Positions 22,241-33,542 of a DNA stretch of 64,000 nucleotides are shown here, in pieces. Source of the DNA: Epiperipatus broadwayi (Eukaryota; Onychophora; Udeonychophora; Euonychophora; Peripatidae); assembly GCA_028023455.1 (NCBI GenBank), contig JAQFVV010012418.1, positions 9,481,244-9,545,243 on the forward strand, read 5' to 3'. Within the stretch, counting starts at the first letter, position 1. The number at the start of each line of letters is the position of its first letter. Under the pieces are notes generated by a model. That model was not told the origin of the DNA and made no database searches. It worked only from the letters and a program-made list of their open reading frames with translations. A program made the position numbers and the translations under genes.

Positions 22241-25230
22241 ATTTACATAGTTAATGTCAAGGGAGATAAGTATTTTCTCTGCATTTGGCAAGTTGGTAAA
22301 TCATATTCATGCAAAATATTGGAATCATTAACAATCATTGATATTTCCTGGTTCTTGAAGGGCACATTTATTACTATGATAATGGAATCTATCTGCCTTG
22401 TCATCCTATTCTGATTTCATTATCAACCTTCCTAAGCTTCTTACATTTTTTTAATGAATTAGATCATCTTATAAGCAACATTAAATAATTTCAATCTGGT
22501 CATTTGTACTTCAACCTGTTGCTGCATATAAATTTAGGCTTGAGGATATTGTATTGTGGGATGAATCACTTGATATTCTTTGTTAGTCATCAGTGAATGG
22601 TTTCAGATTTATGAGTAAGCAAATGTTTACACTTGTATAAAAGTGTTTAAAATATAATAAATAGTCAATATGTGCAGAATCTTAAGTAAACCATGATAAA
22701 AATTAATGTAGATTTTTTTAATACATTACTAAAAATATATTGCTTTTGAATCTGATTGTTTCTTATATATTGTAATGGTAACCAGGGTACAAGCAATTAT
22801 TTGACAGTTTCTTTTACATCTAGATGTAATGTTTTTTTCTATAAACTCCGTTTTCTGAAATTGTTCATTTATTTGTTTGTTATATTTTTTTTCAGGATGA
22901 TTATATTATTTTCCATGCCTGAAAATTTTTTTTCATTTCTTTTTTCATTTGCACATACATTTCTTTTTTATTTTGATTCATTTTTTTTGGTTTGTTCTCA
23001 TTTTTTCTTTGTTTTGATCCATTTTCCTTCCATTGTTTCTTGTTTTTTTCCCATTTTTCTAGCAACATTTCCAACATGACTGCAGCTTGTCTTCTGTTGC
23101 CCAGTCAATTTTTCCTCTTGAATCACTGGCTCTGCCTCCATAGGTTGTATTTCTGCTGTACTGACTGAATCCATAATTATTGGTTGCTAACTTTTTTTTT
23201 TAAAATATGTTATCATAAGTATCTTCTATATTCATACTTAAAAAATTTTCAATTTGTTACTCTTTATTCACTTTATCTTATTTTTACACAATTTATTTTT
23301 TCCCTCAATTATTTCATGAAGTAATAGCATCATCAGTTTCTACCCCAGCATAATGTTATCCAGATCTACCTTCATTTGACTCTTATATTGCCTTTTAATT
23401 TCAGGTTCTTCCAAATTTTTTTTTCTTTTTATACATATATACTACACACAGTCATCTGCCAATCTTTATGAGAAAAAAGGATGTTTGAGCCCCACATTGG
23501 TTTCCAATTATGTAATGGTAACTAGAGTAGAAACAGTTATTTGACAGTATTAATGAATACTCAGCCAATTATATCAGTACTTATACTATTTCTTTATTGG
23601 TTTAATGGAATTACTTTATTATTTCAGGTTTAAATCCTCATCAATAATGAATGACAAATACAGAAACATTTGTATATCCTATGAATAAAATAGAATTAAT
23701 TCAGAAGAATAACGAGGACTTTTATTAGAATTGCTTTATTGTATTTTAATTGTTTTGCATTTTTATTTATTGAAATATTAGGTAGCAAATTTTCTTAAAT
23801 AAGAATGTTTATTTACGATAATAATATTTATCATTTCTATCATTGTAATATCCAGACACTTCACTCATAGAAATGATGGGGGGGGGGGTTCTTCCTCAGA
23901 ATTATGTGGCATATTTTACACAAAGAAAAGATTAAAAGAGTGTATTTTATCATCAACGATAACATTGTGATCAATAGATGTGACATGCTTTGCTATTTCA
24001 AGAAAATGGACAAGTTAATTTACATACAAATTTACAAATTAAAATATTATTTATATATTATCATTTATCAATATCAGAACAATGATTTAAAATCTGTTTT
24101 GGCCATGAATATGAGGGACAAAACCTCAAAAGCGCTAGGCCTGCATTAATTTACTTTGATTGTTTTTGTTACCACTAACAGCTTCTTCACCCATCATTAA
24201 AGTGCTTGTATATACTACAAAGAAGAAGGTTTTATAACAATACTTATTTTCAGCATGTATATAAAATGACAAAGAGATTAATAAATAAAATAATTTATTA
24301 ATGCAATAAAAGGTAAATAAAATATATATAGGCTTATTTTGTAGATTTCTTCTTGCATAAACGTATGAGTCTAGATATCATAATCAAAAGTTCATATCTT
24401 TTATTTTCTCTAATTCCTTTATTAGAGTCTCATATATATATATCATTATTTTATACAGTCTTTACAGTAATACTTTTATCCATATTTGTATATGTGAATT
24501 AAAGAATAATTCATTCATTCCTCGAATATTTTCAATTTAAATATTTTTATTCTTTAATAGTTTGGTATTATTATTTTTAAATATAAAAGAGAAAAAAAAA
24601 ATTGAATTTCCTTTAGAATATCTTATCATTTTAGGCCTTGAATTCTCTCATCTTTTTTTAGATATCTTTTCTTCTCTTAATGATTTTAGTATTATTGTTA
24701 ATCAAAAAGTGTTAAACACAGTTATTCTTAGTATTAGTGTATTATCTTTCAATTAAATAACAGTTTTTGGTAACTTATCTGTGTAGTTCAGTTTCTTTCC
24801 TAGCAGCTTATGATAGTTGGTTTGAGGACTGGGCAATATGCTTAGGATAGGAACCAATATACTATTTTCTTCATTCTAACCCTCCATATTGAAAAAGTAT
24901 CCTAATGTAATAAATATTTTCATAACTTCTTTATGAGATAGTAAATCCAAATAATTGCAAATCAATATACTTTTTTCTACTTTAATCTTTTTAGCTAATT
25001 GCTCCCTCTTCTTTAGCAACAAGGGGGCATGAAAGACAAAAAAATCTGTTTCATTTGTACACTACCAGCTTCATTTGCATACAATCCTCTTTTATTTCAC
25101 CTAGAATTTGTAAGGTAATCTATTCTTCTAATAAAGGGGGTATTAATTAAGTGAATATATCTGCATATTTACAGAATTATCTTTATTTACATAACAATTT
25201 TATATTTGAAATACAGGCATTCTTCATATA
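22241..25230. other. Non-coding AT-rich DNA
   Basis: No gene is visible. A TGTAATGGTAAC segment occurs at about 22770 and 23513, followed by similar TTATTTGACAGT text, which indicates a dispersed short repeat. An 11-G run lies at 23878-23888. Long T-rich frames near 22756-23079 encode only Phe/Leu/Ser-rich low-complexity text. Confidence 0.5.
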
Positions 25231-26093
25231 CACCTGGGTCTCTTTTTACGCGGACTTATTTAACACGATTTTGAAGTTACGCGATTCATGTTTCACCGGA
25301 AGTCGACCTCCAATAATGCGCTATTACTTCAAATAATAAATTTCGCACACTTATGTTATATTGAAAGTAATAGCACATTATTGGAATTCGACTTTCATCT
25401 TAGTAATTTCAATATTTTCAGTGCTTTATAATAGTAAGATTTTATGCAATAATGAAATTAAAATAATGATTTCCACATTTTATGTATACACATATTAAAT
25501 TTTACAAGATTATAATGTAAATTTGTTCAAACATTGTGCGTGTTAATTTTGCATTTTAAATCACATTCTGTTTTTGCTTTTTAAAAAAGAACGTAATCAA
25601 TTATTATTTTTTTATTAATGACACTAATCATTAACGTGCTCTTAAATTCCAACGAGAGCTAAATGGTTGTATGTCTGGATATTGCAAGCTTCGTAAACAA
25701 TTAATAAAATCATCGTCTCAAAGATTAATTACGTTGTCACCAGAAAATCATAATAATTAAAACGTGTATAAAAAAATGTAAATTACTGTACTGCAAATTA
25801 TGCATAAAAATATATTATTTTGAATAAAATTAAATATTATAGTTAAAAAAAGTTTATCTTGTATCAATTTTTTTCAAATTTGAAATTTTTTATTAGTCAT
25901 ATTTTATTTCCTTATTTTTTTTGCGCGCAATGTTTAAAGTAATTTTACGTTGGTGTTTTGCTTTTACGTGAATTTTGAAAAATCACAGACCGCACCCTCC
26001 CCTTTTCAATGTAAGTTACGTCTATTTTTGCACGATTTCGTTTGTGCATGTTTTCTGAGGAACCTATCTATCGCGTAAAACGAGACCCAGGTG
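25231..26093. mobile_element. TA-flanked terminal-inverted-repeat element (pogo/Tigger-like?)
   Basis: The ends CACCTGGGTCTCTTTTTACG (25231) and the complement of CGTAAAACGAGACCCAGGTG (ending 26093) form inverted repeats of about 22 bp with one or two differences. TA dinucleotides flank both ends (25229-25230, 26094-26095), as for the Tc1/mariner/pogo group. The interior contains CpG-bearing segments such as ACGCGATTC and TCGACCTCC near the left end and no transposase frame. Assignment to the pogo/Tigger branch rests on the general look of the ends and is tentative. Confidence 0.7.
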
Positions 26094-26099
26094 TACCTG

Positions 26100-26520
26100 G
26101 AGTTTTATTGTAAATATACGGGATTTGAACACAGACTTGCATCCTGCCCATTCCTCTTCTATATATTGAAATGGATAAGGTCCTATATATGAAGGGTCAG
26201 AATGACTTGAGGTCAACATGGGCATAACAATAATATTGGCATCAGCTTGGGATTTGGGTATTCCATCGTCAGATTTTCAAACGTATGGATAGCTGAAGAG
26301 TTGGTATAGATTGAAACCTGTCCATTAAAGTATGAAGATTTGCTATCTTAATATAAATTGAGCACTGATTATATATGTATGTGGGAGATGGTCTGGACCA
26401 ACTGATGATTGCTAGTTCATCTTTTCTATGTGCGCGTGATCATGTGTATCAGTGGTATAACATAATGTGGATAGTTTTTGGGTGCCTGAAAGTCTGTGTT
26501 CAAATCCTGTATATTTATAA
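26100..26520 (+). repeat. RZ1 retrozyme-like repeat, ribozyme truncated
   Basis: This is an RZ1 copy in plus sense. The body includes GGGTCAGAATGACTTGAGG, TTGGGATTTGGGTATTCC and AGCACTGATTATATATG. The ribozyme start is present, GGACCAACTGATGATTGCT (26395-26413), but the GAAA half is deleted. The tRNA-like module follows, with GTGTATCAGTGGTATAAC near 26436-26453 and GTGTTCAAATCC near 26499-26510. A fragment of the opposite tRNA-like end (GGGATTTGAACACAGACTT) opens the element at about 26120, so this is also partly foldback. Confidence 0.75.
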
Positions 26521-26794
26521 CAATTTTATATGAATATTTCATTCTTACCCTCTTTACTTCCATCACATATATATATGTTCATAACTGAACACACACACAT
26601 TATTTTCAAAATATTATCATATAGTCTTTGCATTACTATGACATTATTATTATAATTGTGATATTGTCAATTTAAATTAACCTTTTAAATCAATATGGAG
26701 TTGAATATTATTAAGCAGTGTATAGCATAAATAATGACATCTTGTTTATTATGAATCATTCTCATCTAAAATTAAAATTTAACTCAAAGGCAAA

Positions 26795-27785
26795 ACTCTC
26801 CATATTGTAATACCACCCATTGCAAGCAAGAGTAATCAATGGATACAAGAAGGTTTGTAGTTTCTAGTTTGTGGCTTTCATTAGTGAGGAACTTTGGATC
26901 TGAAAGTCCTCCACCTAGACCTTAGGATGTAATGGAACCCTCTAGCAGCCACCTTTTCCCTATTTAGTTAACTATAAAGCTATGAGTCTAAAATGAAAAC
27001 ACAATAATGTTTTCAATCCAAGCTCATTTACATCTATATTCATATAGATTTGAATGCAGTTCAGCATCTTCACATTTTGGTGTATTTGATTTTTTAATAA
27101 CAAAAGTCACCATTATCCCATTGGACAAGATTGATATTAAACCGCTAAACATCATATAATTATCATTTCTTATGCTTACATAAGCTGTTAAAACAAAGAC
27201 AAAATTTTCCACACATCCATTGATTATTTTGGGTCGCATTGGGTAGCTGTACTGTATGGAGATTTTTGTCTTTGTTTTAAAAACTTATGTAAGCATAGGA
27301 AATAGTGATCATGTGATGTTTAGTGGTTTAAAACCAATCCTGCCCAATGGGACAATGGTAACTATGGTTATTAAAAGACCCCATGTGTAGATGCTGAACT
27401 GTGTTCAGATCTGTATGAATATATAAGTGAGTGAATGAGCTTGGAATGAAAACATTATTGTGTTTTTATTTTGAACTCATAGCTTTATAGTTAAGTAAAT
27501 GGGGGAAAAGGTGGTTGCTAGAGTTTGCATTAGATCCTAAGATCTAGGTGCTGTGTTCTCAGATCCAAAGCTCCTCATTGATGAAAGCCACAAATTAGAA
27601 ACTAGTCTGGGATATTGGGTGGGTAGACACTAGATAGGGACTTTTTGCACAGACCTTTTTGCATCCACTGATTACTCCAGCTTTCATTGGTTGCATTACT
27701 ATATGGAGAGTTTTTGCCTTTGTTTTAACAGCTTGGGTAAGCATAGGAAATGGTCTTCATGTGATGTTTAGTGGTTTAAACAATT
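26795..27785. repeat. RZ3 foldback, large inverted repeat
   Basis: Two diverged RZ3 copies face each other around about 27235. The left arm (about 26805-27225, minus sense) and right arm (about 27250-27700, plus sense) mirror through AAACAAAGACAAAATTTTCC against GATTTTTGTCTTTGTTTT. A second partial unit in direct orientation follows the right arm (TTTTTGCCTTTGTTTTAACAGCTT near 27713), so the right side is again just over one unit. Both arms have decayed hammerheads: the left reads CTAATGA on the minus strand (complement of 26878-26884), and the right has TTGATGA at 27578-27584 followed by GAAACTAGTC. Frames across it (27024-27239, 27659-27886) are not credible genes. Confidence 0.75.
27563..27620 (+). 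ncRNA. Degenerate hammerhead motif, RZ3 family
   Basis: In order it reads AUCCAA (distal stem I), CUCCUCA, UUGAUGA (a C-to-U change in the core), a weakened stem II (AGCC..ATTA), GAAA, stem III ACUAGU, C, then UGGGAUAUUGGG. The helices and cleavage position are recognisable, but the core change predicts loss of activity. Confidence 0.5.
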
Positions 27786-28549
27786 TTTATATTTTTATAA
27801 TATTTTTTTTAATGAGTATAAATCTTGAAAATTATAAACTTTTCATTAAAAATGTAATTATACAAAATTCACATTGTTCAAGTTAATAAGTAAAAATAAA
27901 TATAAAACAATAGGACTCAAGAACATTGAGCTTGCTTTTGGTCAGGTACTCTAACTGCATTGCTAAAAATATTTATTTATTGTGGTGAAGGTATGCAAAT
28001 TATGATTAATGAGTATAAACAATATTAAACATTATTAATGTATTTTTTTTAATGCTTAATTTTTAGTATTATGTACGTTTATGTGTTGCATCCTGTGTTT
28101 ATTGACCATGATATATATATAAAATCTAAACCATATACAGATTTTTAATATTTTTGTTTGGAATCTTGTTCTATATTTAAAACACTTGGAATTTTTCTTA
28201 TTTATTCTAAAATCGATTTTTATTACTTTAAATGAAAAGTAGGCAGTATAAACATACTTTTGTAAATAAAATAGATTAAATAACATTAAGTTTTTGTGGA
28301 CCTTTTCCCAGAGAAATAATCAAAGAGGAGATAATTTTCATCACTCAATCTTTGGATGATAGTTTCAGCACTTTTTTGGGTTACTCTTTACTACTAGATA
28401 TCCATGAATTAATAATTGAATAGCTAGCTCAGTTTGACTATGGATTAGATGTCTGAATGAAAAATCCTGAGCTTGCTTGGAAATTTTCAATTGCTTAATT
28501 TTTTCCCCACATTTTACCAAGATTCAAAGTAGATTGTAGGCATGAACTT
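27786..28549. other. Non-coding AT-rich DNA
   Basis: No gene or clear repeat is visible; T-rich and A-rich stretches dominate. Confidence 0.5.
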
Positions 28550-28711
28550 CATATGCACTAACCACTTCACTATTATGCCTTTATATATGAGTATTGTATT
28601 AAATACAATTTTATTCTATATAGGAATCAATCAGAACAATCATGCTAAATGGAAGATATAAATTTAATACTCATATATAAAGACATAATAGTGAAGTGGT
28701 TAGTGCATATG
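28550..28711. repeat. Foldback element with tRNA A-box-like ends
   Basis: Arms of about 50 bp, 28550-28601 and 28661-28711, are nearly perfect reverse complements (CATATGCACTAACCACTTC against GAAGTGGTTAGTGCATATG) around a loop of about 60 bp. Read outward, each arm contains TAGTGAAGTGGTTAGTGC, which resembles the A-box of a tRNA gene. No B-box is seen. It may be a head-to-head pair of truncated SINE heads. Confidence 0.75.
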
Positions 28712-29921
28712 AATAAAAGCTAAGAAAATTGAATCATTCAAGCTAATTTTGAATTTTCTAATAAAAGAGATAATCATTATGTTCCTCATCTTACTAACAA
28801 AATATTAGAATATTTTGAATAACAGTATCAATAGCTACAACATTATATAAAATGGTTAAAGTTTTGCAGGACTCATTTCACGGCTAATGAGTCTGATTTA
28901 CCCGACAAAACACATATCTTGTAATACAGTTTTAGATAACTAAGAATTTAGTTTAAAATTTAGCATTATAGAAAACTGCATGTATATTTTATTTTTATTT
29001 TTTTATTATAAATATTATCGCAATGCGTTTATGTATTTTCATTATTATTTATTATTTTTAAAATTAATTTGAATATTTACTTTGAATTATATCTTAAAAT
29101 TGCCTTTTTCTTATTTGAATGAAATTAACATTACATTATTTATTTAAATACAATGTAAATCGTGATTAATCAAAGTATTAACTTTAACACTTTAAAAACA
29201 AACTACTATAGGAAGGTAGGTAATATGTAGTTGTATTACTAACTCTGGTGTAGAGTTTTTCCTATTTCCCTCCCAATATTATAACTATTAGTAATTTTAA
29301 AAATTAATTTACAATTTATTCTTTACTCTGATGTTAAAGGCCTCAGAAAGTTTATCACGTAGTGAGTTCTAAATATTGAGATGTTAGAATAAATTGTGTT
29401 AAAATGGTAAACTAAAATTAATAATCAAAAAATTTATTGCTTGGGAGTTAATAATAAGTTCAAGCATCAGAAGTGACAAATCTGAGTCACAATCCATGGA
29501 CCCCAAACTCCTCAATTGGCCATTCTGTCACTGCAACAAACCAAGCAAGCTAGAAAATGGTAATAAACTATTATTAAAAATGGAAGTGGTGAGAAGATAA
29601 TCAAAAGATTAGTTATGTAAGAGATCATATGATATTTGTAATGTCAGATAGCGCTTTATGCAGGAATTTTTAGCCCCTCAAGTCATTCACTTCAGTACTA
29701 TAGAGTATTTGTAAAAGTCAAAATTTAACATTTGATCATAATATTACTCTATTAGCTAATTAAAACAGTAGAAATCCATAAGAATTTTTTTTCATTAAAT
29801 TGGTTAGTCAGCTTTTTAAAAAAGCTTATATATTATAATAATTCTATGTATTATTTTAATAATCTCCATACTTCCTCTTTATTTTTTTACTCTTTATATA
29901 AATAAAGATACAATAAAAGAC
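28712..29921. other. Non-coding AT-rich DNA, probably MLH1 intron
   Basis: No exon, RNA gene or repeat family is recognised. It lies upstream of the MLH1 exon and is taken as intronic sequence. Confidence 0.5.
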
Positions 29922-29984
29922 AAATGACCCCCAAGACGCATTTTATGCTGAACCAGCACTCATCAGTTGGCCCAGGTCACCAGT
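29922..29984 (-). ncRNA. Isolated hammerhead motif (RZ2-type) beside the MLH1 exon
   Basis: On the minus strand it reads GGUGACC, UGGG, CCAA, CUGAUGA, G, stem II UGCU/AGCA with loop GGUUC, AAAA (for GAAA), stem III AUGC/GU-like, C, UUGG, G, GGUCAUU. Stem I is excellent: CCAA/UUGG next to the core and UGACC/GGUCA beyond an internal loop. The single core deviation is the lost G of GAAA. Only short traces of the RZ2 body remain on either side. It is antisense to MLH1 and ends 186 bp before the exon. Confidence 0.7.
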
Positions 29985-30169
29985 TCTATGTAATTGTGCT
30001 TCCCAAATATGAAAAATGTCAATATTTTAAAAACTGTAATAATAATAAAGTTTTTATGAATTAACTATTGTCTTATTTTAATTTTCATGAAAATTTAAAT
30101 ATTTTTATTTAATATTGTATTAATTTTTATGATCAATAAATGCATATAATATTGATTTTTTTCTTTCAG

Positions 30170-30282
30170 AGAATTATTAGAAATAACCCATGAAGAACCA
30201 ACTTTACATTTTAAATTACACGGATTTGTGTCTAATGCAAACTATTCTGTCAAAAAGTGTTCTCTTTTATTATTTATCAATC
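30170..30282 (+). CDS. MLH1: MLH1 mismatch-repair protein, internal exon (human exon 9 equivalent)
   Basis: This 113-bp exon encodes 37 whole codons plus one base at each end. The text runs from [19 protein letters not shown] to [17 protein letters not shown] and matches the N-terminal ATPase/transducer region of MLH1 (human residues about 227-263, where NANYSVKK and LLFIN are also found). The human exon has the same length and the same split codons. A pyrimidine-rich acceptor (TTTTTTCTTTCAG) precedes it and a consensus donor (GTAAGT) follows. MLH1 pairs with a PMS protein to form the MutL alpha endonuclease of DNA mismatch repair in the nucleus. The frame is intact, so the gene is probably functional. 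No other MLH1 exon was found on either side within the window. Confidence 0.95.
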
Positions 30283-31584
30283 GTAAGTTCTGCTGTGATT
30301 TTTTTAAAAAAGTTGTAATTTTATTAATTTACATATTATATAATCTTAATTTTATTGCCATTATTGCCAAACATATATATAATGTCTTTTGTATGAATTA
30401 TGCATTCATGTATATTAATTATTTACATCTGTATATTGCTCAACATAACAATGATCTATCTAGAAGTTTGAGCCTCTAATAAGATAGATGTACAAATTAT
30501 CAAAATTAACAGATATCTTATGTGAATTACAAGAAACATAAAAAGATATAATAATAATTATAAGATTAGCTATGTAAGAGGTGTTCAATATCCAAATCAA
30601 CATTAAAAAAAAAAAAAGTACTATGTTATGAATCAATTCATAAATCTTTAACTTTAGAATCTGTCACTCAATTTTTGTGCTAACATACAGTGTAGATATA
30701 GTATGGAGGAAGTTGTTACAGCATAGATATTAAAGGAAACAGAATTTGAAAAAGCCACCAAATAGACTGTTTTATATTAAATGAAATATTACAAAGACAA
30801 GTTAAGGCTTACTACAATATGTTCAAAAGCTTTATTGTTTTCTCTATCATGTGTTGAACATTTTTTGGAGAACTTGGCCATAATGCTAATATTAAAAATT
30901 ATTAAATACTATTTATATGTAGATCTGAGCTTCATGAGATCCCATTTTTAACCTAATTCAAACCCTTCTTTAACAGTGAATATTTCCGAATGTAATGAGA
31001 CTTTATACTATCTGCAATACACGTTATTTTCAGTTAAAACTGAAGTTATTATTTAAGTATTTATTGAAGCTAATTATATTATGTTTAAATTTGTTAATGT
31101 TATTAATTACCTCATGATAATATTCATGAAAAATATCTATTTTAATTATGTGGATTGTATGTATATATTTGTAAATAGTTAAATATATATTTGTTATAAA
31201 GTTTTATTACATCGGAATGTTTTATTTCATACTTTACCATTTTGTTCAAATTTATATATTTAAAAGTTACATTCTTTCGATAAGCTTTCAGATCATCCTT
31301 TCTCAAAGACAATAGGGAATCTTTTATTAATTAGTTAAAACGATAATTTAAAACTGTAAGGACGGTTCTTAATTAAAATTGTTTGTTCAGATTTTACAAA
31401 TTCATTTTCTAAATAGAAAATGAATTCAAAGTTAATGGATTTGAAAGTCTTATCGGAGGAATGGTTCGGAAATCAATTAGAGAAAATTTTGGTTTATAAT
31501 CATGTAAAAGCTTTAGCTTTAAAGTATCAAAGTCAGAATGGGCAGGAAACCATAGGAAAGGGTATAAAACCCCCAGAAAAATTT
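30283..31584. other. Intronic DNA after the MLH1 exon
   Basis: No further MLH1 exon is recognised. The open frame running out of the exon to 30479 is read-through into intron. A frame at 31420-31635 partly overlaps the RZ1 copy and has no recognisable similarity. Confidence 0.55.
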
Positions 31585-31880
31585 CCATACGCAGCCATTA
31601 CCATGGTTGAAGAGTTGGAGTGTGGAGTAGATTGAAGCCTGTCCATTAAAGTATGAGGATTGGCTATCTTGATATATATCTGAGCACTTATAGCATATAT
31701 GTATAGAGATGGTAATCTGGACCAACTGATGATTGCTGGTTTAACATGAAATACGTATATTGGTGATTATTTATCTTTTCAACATATATGTGTTCAAGTG
31801 TATCAGTGTTATGAGATAGTGTGGAGAGTTGTGGGTCATGTGAAAGTCTGTGCTCATATACCCTATATATTACATATATA
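31585..31880 (+). repeat. RZ1 retrozyme-like repeat, 3' portion
   Basis: This is a plus-sense RZ1 copy truncated at its 5' side. It begins near GAAGAGTTGGAGTGTGG, contains the complete hammerhead (31713-31770) and ends with the tRNA-like module (AGTGTATCAGTGTTATGAG near 31797-31815 and a damaged B-box GTGCTCATATACCC near 31850-31863). Confidence 0.75.
31713..31770 (+). ncRNA. Hammerhead ribozyme, RZ1 family
   Basis: ACCAA (31721-31725) precedes CTGATGA (31726-31732). Stem II is UGCU/AACA with one broken pair, GAAA is at 31748-31751, and stem III is the perfect octamer AUACGUAU (31751-31758). A at 31759 is the cleavage-site base, and UUGGU (31760-31764) pairs perfectly with ACCAA as proximal stem I. 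Distal stem I pairs UAAUC with GAUUA across a UGG bulge. This is one of the clearest copies; the single stem II mismatch may reduce activity. Confidence 0.75.
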
Positions 31881-33387
31881 GACACAGGCATATAATAAGC
31901 CTGTGTGTTTCAGTTAAAACAATATTTAATACATATCAAATATTTCTGTTAGAACAGCTCAGAAACACAAAGAAACAGATAAAATATATCTGCAAGCTAT
32001 CCTGATAAAAAACATATAAAATCTGTCATCAGTATTGTAACTTTATTATACAAGACAAATGGCTCAAATAAGGAAAATCCTAATGAAAAGAATCTTTAAA
32101 ACAGAATATCAAAATAAATGCTCAAAGTAAACGTTTGTGCAAATATTAATGACTTATGATAATTTATTGCCATTAAAGGCAAAAGAGAAAATAAATTGAA
32201 AAATTTACATGTTAGAAGCAGTAAGCAATATTTAATAATGGATTATTTCAATCTCAATTTAAAACTTTATTCCTAATGATGTATAGATATAATAGACATT
32301 ATAGCCAATGTTATTATGCAACATGTATAAGAGAAAACTTGGAATATAGAAGATACAAAGTAACAATTGAATGAATATGTTAACTGGATACTTCAAAGAA
32401 TGTCACATGAACACTTATGATTTTATTACTAGTATAATGTCATATGGGTTTTAAATGTAGAAAAATAAAGAGATTGAAAATGATGAAATAAAGAATGCTA
32501 AAGCGTAAACATATGTGATCTTTCATTTTTATTCCAAGGAAGGGAAATACAGTACTTGTTTCATAATCCATAATATTACTTAATGCTGTTAGCAACGTTA
32601 TGGCGATAGAAGATCGTCATATATATATATATATGATGTATAGAAACAAAAGTATTGTGAACTTTCAAAAAAAATTTTTTTTCAGTAAAATTGAATGAAT
32701 GATTGAAATTGTAATATTTTTTTTATTTTAACTATAAGAAATAGAGAAAAAGGAAGGTTTTTTTTTTTTGTAAAAAGAAACTTGAAAAAGAAATCTTTTT
32801 ATTCTTTTAAGTTTTTATTTTGATGTATAGAAGTAGATTTTATTTTTTAGTAATATCAATTTTTAAGCATGTTTTTATTTTTGTTACTTAGAAAATTTTG
32901 TAATAAATTAATTAGTTATTTACCTAATTTTATTAATTGTAGATAATTAAAGAGTGATGTTAAGTTTGTTGTTTTTAACAACAACTTTATGCTCCTTCCT
33001 TATTGATTTGTTTTGAAATTAGGGCATGTATGAACTTATTTTAGACTGAAAAGATAGAGAGGAAGAGATTTTTTTTAAAGTTCTTATTAAAAGTTTTATA
33101 AACTCAAAGCTTGTATTAATCAGCAGCATGTGTTCTGTAGCCTTTTGGGGAACATGAGCAAGATCTTTGATGCAACATTTTGCATCATCTGCCAATTGTC
33201 CTGTCACGTGACTTTAAAAAAGCAATCAAGAAAAAAAAAATCACTTCAATTTCAAGTAATCATTTAGGAAAAACTGCTGAAAATTTTAAGGACTTACTTG
33301 ATAAATAATCTCAAAATTCAAATGATATATCTAATCTATTAGTAATACCTTGTACAGGCTTAAACCTGCATTTTTATGTATGTAATA
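31881..33387. other. Non-coding AT-rich DNA, probably MLH1 intron
   Basis: No exon or repeat family is recognised. TA runs occur near 32620 and homopolymer T near 32758-32770. Confidence 0.5.
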
Positions 33388-33484
33388 TGTGCGGGATTCG
33401 AATTCAGACTTTCACACGACCCACTACTCTCAGTGCCATCTCATATTGCTGATTCACCTGAACACACACATGTTGAAAAGATAA

Positions 33485-33542
33485 ATAATCACCAGTATAG
33501 GTATTTCATGCTAAACCAGGAATCATCAGTTGGTCTAGATTA
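33485..33542 (-). ncRNA. Hammerhead ribozyme, RZ1 foldback left copy
   Basis: On the minus strand: GACCAA, CTGATGA (complement of 33523-33529), TUCCU..AGCAU stem II with one mismatch, GAAA (complement of 33504-33507), stem III AUACCUAU, A, then CUGGU. Proximal stem I keeps four pairs (ACCA/UGGU), and the AUC/GAU distal pairs are retained. Confidence 0.65.

Noticed and set aside
22756-23079. 107-codon hydrophobic frame
   Set aside because: The composition is Phe/Leu/Ser-rich from T-rich DNA, with no motif or supporting context.
27024-27886. Small membrane-protein-like frames (FVLTAYVSI and FVLTAWVSI)
   Set aside because: The two frames are the two arms of the RZ3 foldback read on opposite strands; their similarity reflects the repeat, not a gene.
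30228-30479. 83-codon frame starting inside the MLH1 exon
   Set aside because: It begins at an internal Met-like position and reads through the splice donor into intron.
31420-31635. 71-codon frame (possible small gene)
   Set aside because: Its 3' half lies in an RZ1 repeat and the 5' half has no recognisable similarity; not enough to call a gene.
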